DNA of 64,000 nt from Bacteroidota bacterium (GTDB lineage Bacteria; Bacteroidota; Bacteroidia; Bacteroidales; F082): NCBI GenBank assembly GCA_009773165.1, contig WOUZ01000004.1:124001-188000 (forward strand). Direction: 5' to 3'. Below, piece by piece: positions 19,163 through 26,790 of the stretch. The notes beneath the pieces were generated by a model that saw nothing but the letters and a program-made list of their open reading frames with translations, was not told the DNA's origin and searched no databases. Within the stretch, counting starts at the first letter, position 1; every line of letters starts with the position of its first letter. A program made the position numbers and the translations under genes.

Positions 19163-19549
19163 TCAATCTCCCAATGTGAAATCATCTCTTTCAAGAAGTA
19201 ATTTAGCATTTTGATTTACAATGTAATAGCGATCATTATTGTAGATTATCTCTATTGCTCCTTTTTGCAAAAAAATGGCTAAATCACCAACTTTGGCCTG
19301 TAGCGGCAGGTAGCGGGTTTGATCCTGATGCTGTTTCCACGGCTCATTATCTTCCTCCATTGGCATTGGAATTGGAAATCCAGGCCCTACTTTTACAACA
19401 TAACCGCTTTGGATTGTTTCGCGTTCGGTGTATCCCGGAGGAAGAAACAGACCTGTGCGTGTTTTATCGGGACTGGCTTTAGGTTTGATTAAAACACGGT
19501 CGCCAATCACGATAAGTTTATCTAAAGAATCATGCTGATGTATTGACAT
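19163..19549 (-). CDS. GroES-like co-chaperone family protein
   Basis: A 128-residue protein resembling GroES/Cpn10: 'LIVIGDRVLIKPKASPDKTRTGLFLPPGYTERET' matches the N-terminal beta-barrel and mobile-loop region, and 'SGYVVKVGPG' follows. Standard GroES is about 95 residues; here an insert ('PMEEDNEPWKQHQDQTRYLPLQ') separates the halves, and the C-terminus reads 'NDRYYIVNQNAKLLLERDD'. No groEL is adjacent. I chose the ATG at 19549 over an earlier one at 19600 because the extra residues look random. It leads a run of transporter genes on the same strand, which is an unexpected place for a chaperonin relative. Function may have diverged from GroEL capping. Confidence 0.75.
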   Translation of the reverse strand: MSIHQHDSLDKLIVIGDRVLIKPKASPDKTRTGLFLPPGYTERETIQSGYVVKVGPGFPIPMPMEEDNEPWKQHQDQTRYLPLQAKVGDLAIFLQKGAIEIIYNNDRYYIVNQNAKLLLERDDFTLGD

Positions 19550-19576
19550 ATATTCCAGAAACTGTTGATGTGGCCT

Positions 19577-19634
19577 CAAAAATACAAAATACAGCGGCAC
19601 AGTCTGCGAGTCTGGAAAAATATCGGTATTTTTG
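19577..19634. promoter_or_regulatory. Divergent -7 boxes between GroES-like gene and mutL-side gene
   Basis: Minus-strand TATTTTTG at 19584-19577 faces the GroES-like operon, and plus-strand TATTTTTG at 19627-19634 faces the small membrane-protein gene, with TCTG 20 bases upstream of the latter as a near match to the -33 box. Confidence 0.45.
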
Positions 19635-19672
19635 TAGATTCATTGTTAACACAATTCAAAGAATCTGTCACC

Positions 19673-19984
19673 ATGGGTTTATTCATGTTTAAAACACCTA
19701 AACCAAAGAAATTTCAATATATTCCTCGGTTTTACAATCCTGAAAAAGAGGCGTTAGAGCACCGAAAAGCAGCTCTGGGATTGGAATCTGAATTAAGTGA
19801 TCATGAAAAACTTCGTTTAAAGCTGAATTCCACCTGGCGTAAAAAAAACTCCGATTCATTTGAGAATCCTTACCGGAGAATGAGCATGATTGTTTACGCT
19901 GTCGTTATTGTTACAGGTTTATACTTCATATTTTTTACCGATATGATTGACACTTTCCTCCGCGCTTTTGGAGTTGGTAAATGA
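19673..19984 (+). CDS. Conserved hypothetical single-pass membrane protein upstream of mutL
   Basis: A 103-residue protein, Lys- and Arg-rich at the N-terminus ('FKTPKPKKFQYIPRFYNPEKEA'), with one hydrophobic helix near the C-terminus ('MIVYAVVIVTGLYFIFF'). I do not recognise a named domain, though small proteins of this look precede mutL in other Bacteroidota genomes as far as I recall. I chose the ATG at 19673 because the upstream -7 box ends at 19634 and earlier in-frame starts would lie before it. mutL begins 20 bases downstream, so the two are probably one transcript. Confidence 0.75.
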   Translation: MGLFMFKTPKPKKFQYIPRFYNPEKEALEHRKAALGLESELSDHEKLRLKLNSTWRKKNSDSFENPYRRMSMIVYAVVIVTGLYFIFFTDMIDTFLRAFGVGK

Positions 19985-20004
19985 ACGCTAATTGAATAAC
20001 CTCC

Positions 20005-21831
20005 ATGAGTGATATCATCAAGCTTCTTCCAGATTCTGTTGCTAACCAGATCGCTGCCGGTGAGGTAGTACAGCGCCCCGCTTCGGCAGTAAAAGAGCTG
20101 TTGGAAAATGCTATTGATGCCGGTGCAACTCATGTGGATTTATTGCTTAAAGATGCTGGAAAACAACTTATTCAGGTGATAGATAATGGTTGTGGCATGT
20201 CGGAAACTGATGCCAGAATGAGTTTCGAACGTCATGCTACATCAAAAATAAACAAGGCTGAAGACCTGTTTGCCATACGCACAATGGGCTTCAGGGGTGA
20301 AGCACTTGCAAGTATCGCTGCTATTGCGCAGGTAGAAATGCGAACCCGTCGCCATGAAGACGAATACGGCACTTCGATTAGTATTGAAGGATCATCTGTT
20401 ATTGAACAACAGGTATGCAGCTGTCAGCCGGGTACTTCAATTTCGATAAAGAACCTGTTTTTTAATGTCCCTGCCCGCAGAAATTTTCTAAAAACACCGC
20501 AGGCTGAGTTACGTCATATCATGGATGAATTTTACCGTGTGAGTTTAATTCATCCAGAAACAGGATTTACATTGATTCATAATGAAAAAGAGCTGTTTCA
20601 TTTATATGCCGGAAGTCTGAAGCATCGCATAGTAGCTTTGTTTGGAAATGTTTTTAATGAACGCTTACTGCCAGTCACAATGGCAACCGAAACGTTGACA
20701 ATTGAGGGTTTTATTGGTAAAGCTGAATTTGCCAGGAAGACCAGAGGCGAACAGTACTTCTTTGTAAACAAGCGTTTTATCAAACATCCATACTTGCATC
20801 ATGCAGTTGAGAATGCCTTTCACGAACTCCTTCCCAAAGACAGCTTTCCAACATATTTCTTACATATAACCATTGATGCTTCGGAAATTGATATCAATAT
20901 CCATCCTACAAAAACTGAAGTGAACTTTCAGGACACCAAATTGGTGTATGCTTTGATTCATGCTGCAGTGAAAAAATCTCTTGGACAACATGATCTAAGT
21001 CCCCGTATTGATTTTGACGCAACCACTGATCATGGTATTGACTTTGGCGAAATAAGTCGCGCTAATCGTCCTGTTACTCCGCCTTCTATCTCGATTAATC
21101 CTGAATACAATCCTTTCAACAACCCTAAACCAACTTCTAATTCCAATTTTCAAACAAGCCAGCATGCCAACCCAGATGATAAATGGCGCTTGTTTTACGA
21201 AAAAGAAAACACAGAAGTGAAGGTTCAACCGAATGATAATGAAGAACATATAATAGAAAAGACAACTGTTGCAGGTAATAAATACATACAAATTCACGGC
21301 AGGTATATCGTAACTACGGTTAAATCAGGGATGATGCTTATCGATCAGCATCTGGCACATTTTCGCATTTTATTCGAGAAGTTTTTGCGACAACTAAACG
21401 AACAACGAACACATTCACAACAGGAATTGTTTCCACACACGATTCATTTAAGTGCCGCTGATGCTGAATTGCTTTCAGAAATGAAGGAGGAAGTCAGGTA
21501 TTTGGGATTTAATATTGAAACCATCGGCAACAGAACTTTTGTTGTTACCGGTATTCCGGAAAGCTTTAAAGACAAGGATGTTTCTACGATGATTGAGCAG
21601 TTGCTTGAATCCTTCAAAAAAAACAGTACAGATCCGCAAATGGATAAAAAACATATTTTAGCAAAGTCAATGGCAGGTCAGCTGGCTATTTCTTATGGTC
21701 AATCACTTTCGGAAATTGAAATGACCTCTTTAATTGATCAATTGTTTGCGTGTCAGATTGCAGAAGTCGCACCAGACGGAAAGAAAATACTTAAAGTACT
21801 AACAATCAATGAGCTTTCATCGCTCTTATAA
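20005..21831 (+). CDS. mutL: DNA mismatch repair protein MutL
   Basis: GHKL ATPase of mismatch repair, 608 residues. N-terminal motifs are intact: 'IAAGEVVQRPASAVKELLENAIDAGAT' , 'DNGCGM', 'FERHATSKI' and 'TMGFRGEALASIAAI', followed by the 'NVPARRNFLK' region. A proline- and asparagine-rich linker spans about residues 345-400, then the dimerisation domain. In the C-terminal domain the endonuclease motif DQHA(x)2E(x)4E reads DQHLAHFRILFE at residues 447-458: Ala and the first Glu are replaced by Leu and Phe. The CPHGRP zinc motif near the end is also missing (VAPDGKKI). Nicking activity is therefore doubtful. Tandem rhomboid genes follow. Confidence 0.95.
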   Translation: MSDIIKLLPDSVANQIAAGEVVQRPASAVKELLENAIDAGATHVDLLLKDAGKQLIQVIDNGCGMSETDARMSFERHATSKINKAEDLFAIRTMGFRGEALASIAAIAQVEMRTRRHEDEYGTSISIEGSSVIEQQVCSCQPGTSISIKNLFFNVPARRNFLKTPQAELRHIMDEFYRVSLIHPETGFTLIHNEKELFHLYAGSLKHRIVALFGNVFNERLLPVTMATETLTIEGFIGKAEFARKTRGEQYFFVNKRFIKHPYLHHAVENAFHELLPKDSFPTYFLHITIDASEIDINIHPTKTEVNFQDTKLVYALIHAAVKKSLGQHDLSPRIDFDATTDHGIDFGEISRANRPVTPPSISINPEYNPFNNPKPTSNSNFQTSQHANPDDKWRLFYEKENTEVKVQPNDNEEHIIEKTTVAGNKYIQIHGRYIVTTVKSGMMLIDQHLAHFRILFEKFLRQLNEQRTHSQQELFPHTIHLSAADAELLSEMKEEVRYLGFNIETIGNRTFVVTGIPESFKDKDVSTMIEQLLESFKKNSTDPQMDKKHILAKSMAGQLAISYGQSLSEIEMTSLIDQLFACQIAEVAPDGKKILKVLTINELSSLL

Positions 21832-21849
21832 AACAGAATTAAATAAATT

Positions 21850-22701
21850 ATGTCCTATTACCAACCTTCACGATTTCAGGTGTTGCCACCGGTTGTAAAG
21901 AATTTGCTTATCATCAATGGGTTGTTCTTTCTGGCCACAATGACTCTGGAATCAACTTTCCGGATTGACCTAACAAAAATATTGGGTCTTCATTATTTTG
22001 CGGCATCGGATTTTAAACCCTATCAGTTTGTTACCTACATGTTTATGCATGGTGGTTTTACACATATTTTGTTTAATATGTTTGCCTTGTGGATGTTTGG
22101 TAACAGCATTGAAAATGTGTGGGGAGGTAAACGGTTTCTCATATATTATATGGTGACCGGAATTGGTGCCGGATTGGTTTATACCGTTTGGATCTATTTT
22201 CAGATGCGACCTGATCTCGAATTGATCAATGCTTTTATAAACAGCCGTGATATTTCTATCTTAAGCAACTTTACTTCAAGTCACACTTTTCAATTAAATC
22301 AGTTTTCAGGGCAGATATGGATTGATTTTCAGGAATTTCAACAAAGCATTCGGGTCTTGTCGATGAATCCATCCAATACTGAAGCGATGCAGCAGGTAGT
22401 ACTCTTTTTGGAACAATACAAAGAGTTTTACATGAATCAATCGGTTGTAGTAGGAGCTTCAGGTGCTGTTTTTGGTTTGTTGCTGGCTTTTGGGATGATG
22501 TTTCCAAATACTATTATTTATATCTACTTCGCCATTCCGCTGAAAGCGAAATACTTTGTGATGATTTATGGTGCTTTTGAATTAATTGAAGGTGTTTGGA
22601 ACCGCCCGGGAAACAATATAGCCCATTTTGCGCATCTCGGAGGTATGCTTTTTGGTTACATACTCATCTATTACTGGAGAAAAAAAGGAGAGCTTTATTA
22701 A
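21850..22701 (+). CDS. Rhomboid family intramembrane serine protease (first of two)
   Basis: Membrane protease of 283 residues that should cut transmembrane helices of other proteins. Catalytic Ser204 lies in 'GASGAVFGLL' and His262 in 'HFAHLGGMLFG'; the early 'MHGGFTHILFNMFALWMFG' segment carries the conserved HxxxN-like motif. About 70 residues (roughly 120-195) inserted before the catalytic Ser helix form a soluble loop with 'IDFQEFQQSIRVLSM', longer than in GlpG. It begins 18 bases after mutL and ends four bases before the next rhomboid gene. Confidence 0.92.
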   Translation: MSYYQPSRFQVLPPVVKNLLIINGLFFLATMTLESTFRIDLTKILGLHYFAASDFKPYQFVTYMFMHGGFTHILFNMFALWMFGNSIENVWGGKRFLIYYMVTGIGAGLVYTVWIYFQMRPDLELINAFINSRDISILSNFTSSHTFQLNQFSGQIWIDFQEFQQSIRVLSMNPSNTEAMQQVVLFLEQYKEFYMNQSVVVGASGAVFGLLLAFGMMFPNTIIYIYFAIPLKAKYFVMIYGAFELIEGVWNRPGNNIAHFAHLGGMLFGYILIYYWRKKGELY

Positions 22702-22705
22702 TCAT

Positions 22706-23617
22706 ATGAATTCCGCTTATAATCCAAATGCGCTTGATGCTGTGAGGCATTTCTTTAGCAGACGATCCGTATTCCCTCGTCTGATACTGATAAATATAGT
22801 GATTTTCTTGGTTGGGTACCTGATTCATCTTGGGATGTGGCTATTCAAAATTGAAACAGCTAATGGACTTTCTCTCCCAGCTATATGGTTAGCCGTTCCA
22901 TCTTCTTTGGTTAATCTGGCTCTTAAACCATGGACAGTTTTTACCTATATGTTTTTTCACGAAGGCTTCTTCCATTTGCTTTTTAACATGATGGTTTTTT
23001 ACTTTGGAGGAAGCATTTTTCTGCGATATCTTAATGAGCGTCAATTACTTTGGACTTACATAATAGGCGGGCTTGCCGGTGCAGCCTTCTATATTGCTGC
23101 TTTTAACTTTTTTCCGGTTTTTCTTGCTGCCAATCCATCAGCGATCGCACTCGGTGCTTCAGCTTCCGTTTTGTCGGTAATGATCGCCATTGCCAGCTTT
23201 GTTCCGCAATATACCGTTCAATTAATGTTCATTGGACCCATCAGATTAAAATATTTGGCAATATTTTTTATTCTCATGGACATTTTCAGTATTCAAGGTG
23301 AAAATCCGGGCGGACACATTGCACATTTAGGTGGTGCTGCATGGGGAATTATTTATGGTTTCTCATTAAGAAAAGGTACTGATCTGGTTGCTTTTACAGC
23401 CTTTTTTAGCAAAAGAAAACGAATGAAGGTTACACGAAATGCTGGTAAAGGATCAAAGTTTGCTTCGAGCCGGCCTCTGACTGATGATGACTATAACAAA
23501 CAAAAAAATCAGGAACAACAGCAGATTGATAAAATTTTAGATAAAATATCCCGTTCTGGATACGAAAGTCTGTCTGACAAAGAAAAAGCCATCTTATTCA
23601 AAAATTCGCGCAAATAA
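22706..23617 (+). CDS. Rhomboid family intramembrane serine protease (second of two)
   Basis: 303 residues, rhomboid fold with 'FHEGFFHLLFNMMVFYFGGSIF', catalytic Ser152 in 'LGASASVLSV' and His207 in 'GHIAHLGGAAWG'. A basic cytoplasmic C-terminal tail of about 70 residues ends in a helix ('LDKISRSGYESLSDKEKAILF') of the kind seen in many Bacteroidota rhomboids. The ATG at 22706 was chosen because an earlier in-frame codon overlaps the first rhomboid gene out of frame. The sequence differs substantially from its neighbour, so this is an old duplication or two distinct subfamilies rather than a recent tandem copy. Confidence 0.92.
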   Translation: MNSAYNPNALDAVRHFFSRRSVFPRLILINIVIFLVGYLIHLGMWLFKIETANGLSLPAIWLAVPSSLVNLALKPWTVFTYMFFHEGFFHLLFNMMVFYFGGSIFLRYLNERQLLWTYIIGGLAGAAFYIAAFNFFPVFLAANPSAIALGASASVLSVMIAIASFVPQYTVQLMFIGPIRLKYLAIFFILMDIFSIQGENPGGHIAHLGGAAWGIIYGFSLRKGTDLVAFTAFFSKRKRMKVTRNAGKGSKFASSRPLTDDDYNKQKNQEQQQIDKILDKISRSGYESLSDKEKAILFKNSRK

Positions 23618-23623
23618 ACATAC

Positions 23624-24745
23624 ATGAACCGGGGAAAGGTAATTCGTGAATACATTCGAAAGGGTTTCCTTATCTTCGCTAACCCCGGAAGTTTTATCGT
23701 TGCCATACTTTTTATTGTTTCAGGAAGTGCAGGGTATATCAATCCATCTGAAAATGACCTCTTTGCAGTTGCGGGCTTATTTTATCCTCTCCTTTTCACC
23801 GGCATGATTATTACATTGGCTATTTCATTGATTTTGAAAAGTAAGCTTGTTTATCTTCAACTGCTTTTGTTGCTCATTTCAATTCCGGTAAGTCTGAGAT
23901 ATATTGGTTTTCATCCAAACCCGGATGTATCTGGTTTAAAGATAATGACGTATAACGTGCACGGCTTTAAAGGTTTTGAAAAAGAAACTGACGGAAAGAC
24001 CACCTACGAATCCATAATCAGTCATATTGAAAAACAAAACTTTGATATCGTCACCCTGCAAGAATTCAGATCCTGGACAGGGAAAATAGAAAACGACGTG
24101 AAATATTTTGCGCAAAAAGCTGGTTTTGAGCATTATCATTTTACAGGATATTGGCGAAGAGGTGGCGCACAGTCAGACGGTTATCTAATTCTGAGTAAAC
24201 TTCCAATTATCAATAGTGGAACAATCCCCTCTTCCACCAAAAGGAATATCGGTTCATTTGTTGATATTACAAAAGAACCCTCTCAAACAATTCGAATTGC
24301 CGGAGTTCATCTAATTTCTTTCTCATTAGGAAAGCAAGAAATCGAAGCATTTGGAGATGCAGCCTCTCTTGAAATGGATCTTTTGAAAAAGCATGGCAGG
24401 TCATTACTAGGCAAACTACGGAATTCATTTGCGATTCGCGCATCTGAAGTGATTGATTTACAAAATTTTATAAAAGACTGTGATCTTCCACTCATTGTTG
24501 GTGGAGATTTTAATGACACGCCGGCTTCATATACTTACAGTAAAATTATTGAAACAGGTATGAAAGACACCCACGTCCAATCCGGATTTGGGTTAGGTGC
24601 CACTTATGGTGGAAAACTTCCCTGGCTCAGAATTGATTACTTCTTTGTTTCAAAACAGCTTTCATCAACACATACTGCTGTCAAGTCACTCCCCTATTCG
24701 GATCACAATCCGGTTCAAATGCAATTTATTTCTTCAAAGTATTAA
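23624..24745 (+). CDS. Endonuclease/exonuclease/phosphatase family membrane protein
   Basis: 373 residues. Two to three hydrophobic helices in the first 95 residues are followed by an EEP (DNase I-like) domain: 'KIMTYNVHGF', 'VTLQEFRSW' (metal Glu), 'LIVGGDFNDTPAS' (catalytic Asp/Asn), 'LRIDYFFVS' and 'SDHNPVQMQF' (catalytic His). The substrate could be nucleic acid, a lipid phosphate or another phosphodiester; the membrane anchor suggests the active domain works at or outside the membrane. It starts six bases after the second rhomboid gene and ends ten bases before uvrB, fitting one long transcript from 19673 to 26783. Confidence 0.87.
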   Translation: MNRGKVIREYIRKGFLIFANPGSFIVAILFIVSGSAGYINPSENDLFAVAGLFYPLLFTGMIITLAISLILKSKLVYLQLLLLLISIPVSLRYIGFHPNPDVSGLKIMTYNVHGFKGFEKETDGKTTYESIISHIEKQNFDIVTLQEFRSWTGKIENDVKYFAQKAGFEHYHFTGYWRRGGAQSDGYLILSKLPIINSGTIPSSTKRNIGSFVDITKEPSQTIRIAGVHLISFSLGKQEIEAFGDAASLEMDLLKKHGRSLLGKLRNSFAIRASEVIDLQNFIKDCDLPLIVGGDFNDTPASYTYSKIIETGMKDTHVQSGFGLGATYGGKLPWLRIDYFFVSKQLSSTHTAVKSLPYSDHNPVQMQFISSKY

Positions 24746-24755
24746 GAGGACAATT

Positions 24756-26783
24756 ATGAAACTTCAACTTGTTTCTGAGTTCCAGCCAACTGGTGATCAA
24801 CCTGATGCAATACGTCAGTTAACAGAAGGTTTGCAACGTGGCGATGAAGCTCAAACATTACTAGGTGTAACAGGATCTGGCAAAACCTTTACCATAGCTA
24901 ATGTGCTGGCACAAGTGGATCGCCCTGCACTTGTACTTAGTCATAATAAGACACTGGCGGCTCAGCTTTATGGCGAATTTAAGCAGTTTTTCCCCAATAA
25001 TGCCGTGGAGTACTTTGTCTCCTATTACGACTATTACCAGCCGGAAGCATTTATTCCAGTAACAAATACCTATATCGAAAAGGACTTGTCTATTAATGAC
25101 GAAATTGAAAAACTTCGGTTAAGCACTACCTCTTCGTTACTTTCAGGTAGGAAAGATATCATTGTAATTTCTTCTGTGTCATGTATTTATGGTATTGGAA
25201 ATCCTGATGACTTTACAAATAACATGATTCACCTCCAGAAAGGACAAACAATTTCACGAAATTATTTACTTCAGCTTTTGGTGAACGCCCTATACAGCAG
25301 GACCGTCGTTGACCCTGGACGCGGACAGTTTAGGGTTAAAGGCGATGTTCTTGATGTTTTCCCTGCTTATCTCGATATTGGTTTCCGGTTTTATTTTTGG
25401 GGCGATGAAATTGAAAACATAGAAAGTTTTGAAGCTCAAAGTGGTAAACGCATTGAATCACTTGATAATGTCACCCTCTATCCGGCCAATATTTTTGTTA
25501 CTTCACCAGATTCGATGAAAGCAGCATTAGTTAACATTCAACAAGATATGTTTAAGCAAGTGGCATATTTTCGTGAGATTGGCAAGCATGAAGAAGCTAA
25601 GCGGCTAGAAGACAGGGTAACTTACGATATTGAAATGATGCGGGAGTTGGGTTATTGCAGTGGCATTGAAAACTACTCGCTTTATTTTGATGGCCGTTCT
25701 CCCGGCTCGCGTCCTTTTTGTTTATTAGATTATTTTCCTGATGATTATATAACCATCATCGATGAAAGTCATGTGACTGTTCCTCAGTTAAGAGCAATGT
25801 ATGGCGGCGACCGCTCAAGAAAACAGACATTGGTTGAATATGGATTTCGTCTACCTGCTGCCCTTGATAATCGTCCACTCAAATTCGATGAATTTGAGGC
25901 GCTTAGCAGTCAGACCATTTACGTTAGCGCCACCCCTGCCGACTATGAGCTGCTTAAATCAAACGGTGTGGTAGTTGAACAGCTCATACGTCCAACAGGA
26001 CTGCTTGATCCTATCATTGAGGTAAGGCCGTCCGGCAATCAAATTGATGACTTGCTTGATGAAATTTCTAAAACAATTTCTTCGGGTCAAAGGGTTCTTG
26101 TAACGACTCTTACAAAGCGCATGGCTGAAGAATTAACCAAATACCTCCATCGGATTGATATCAAAAGCAGGTATATTCACTCAGATGTGGATACATTAGA
26201 GCGCGTTGAAATTATGCGCGGTTTGCGACTGGGAGAATTTGATGTTCTGGTAGGAGTTAACTTACTCCGTGAAGGCCTTGACTTACCGGAAGTTAGTTTA
26301 GTTGCTATTCTTGACGCAGACAAAGAAGGCTTTTTACGTTCGGAACGTTCGCTTACACAAACAGCAGGAAGAGCAGCCCGTAACTCCGAAAGTAAAGTGA
26401 TCATGTATGCAGATCGTATGACTGGCTCGATGCAGCGAACTATTGATGAAACGATGCGCAAAAGAGAGAAACAAATAGCCTACAATACACTCCATGGCAT
26501 TACCCCGACGACGATAAAAAAATCGATGCCATCAATTTTAGGACAAGGTGCACTAATGGATGTTGCTGCAGAGGGTCATAAAGCCTATCCCGATGCGCCT
26601 GTCATTTCACTGGCAGCTGATCCGGTAGTTGCTTATATGTCGAAAGAAGGTCTTGCAAAAGCCATTCAAAAAAATAAAAAAGCGATGCAAGACGCCGTTA
26701 AAGAGCTCGATTTTATTGAAGCTGCACGCCTGCGGGATGAGATTGCTGCTTTTGAAAAGATCCTTTCCGACAAAAAGGAATAA
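24756..26783 (+). CDS. uvrB: Excinuclease ABC subunit UvrB
   Basis: Damage-verifying helicase-like subunit of nucleotide excision repair, 675 residues, the normal length. Walker A 'GVTGSGKTFTIANV', the beta-hairpin region 'YYDYYQPEAFIPVTNTYIEKD', 'IDESHVT' (motif II), 'SATPADYEL', 'LLREGLDLPEVSLVAILDADKEGFLRS' and 'QTAGRAARN' (motifs V-VI), and a C-terminal UVR motif ('DAVKELDFIEAARLRDEIAAFEK') for UvrC binding. I chose the ATG at 24756 after 'AAGAGGA'; an earlier in-frame ATG at 24597 overlaps the EEP gene by 149 bases and adds residues foreign to the family. Confidence 0.97.
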   Translation: MKLQLVSEFQPTGDQPDAIRQLTEGLQRGDEAQTLLGVTGSGKTFTIANVLAQVDRPALVLSHNKTLAAQLYGEFKQFFPNNAVEYFVSYYDYYQPEAFIPVTNTYIEKDLSINDEIEKLRLSTTSSLLSGRKDIIVISSVSCIYGIGNPDDFTNNMIHLQKGQTISRNYLLQLLVNALYSRTVVDPGRGQFRVKGDVLDVFPAYLDIGFRFYFWGDEIENIESFEAQSGKRIESLDNVTLYPANIFVTSPDSMKAALVNIQQDMFKQVAYFREIGKHEEAKRLEDRVTYDIEMMRELGYCSGIENYSLYFDGRSPGSRPFCLLDYFPDDYITIIDESHVTVPQLRAMYGGDRSRKQTLVEYGFRLPAALDNRPLKFDEFEALSSQTIYVSATPADYELLKSNGVVVEQLIRPTGLLDPIIEVRPSGNQIDDLLDEISKTISSGQRVLVTTLTKRMAEELTKYLHRIDIKSRYIHSDVDTLERVEIMRGLRLGEFDVLVGVNLLREGLDLPEVSLVAILDADKEGFLRSERSLTQTAGRAARNSESKVIMYADRMTGSMQRTIDETMRKREKQIAYNTLHGITPTTIKKSMPSILGQGALMDVAAEGHKAYPDAPVISLAADPVVAYMSKEGLAKAIQKNKKAMQDAVKELDFIEAARLRDEIAAFEKILSDKKE

Positions 26784-26790
26784 CAAAAAC

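Noticed and set aside
24597-24755. N-terminal extension of UvrB by 53 residues
   Set aside because: It overlaps the conserved end of the EEP gene in another frame, and UvrB proteins begin at the later ATG.
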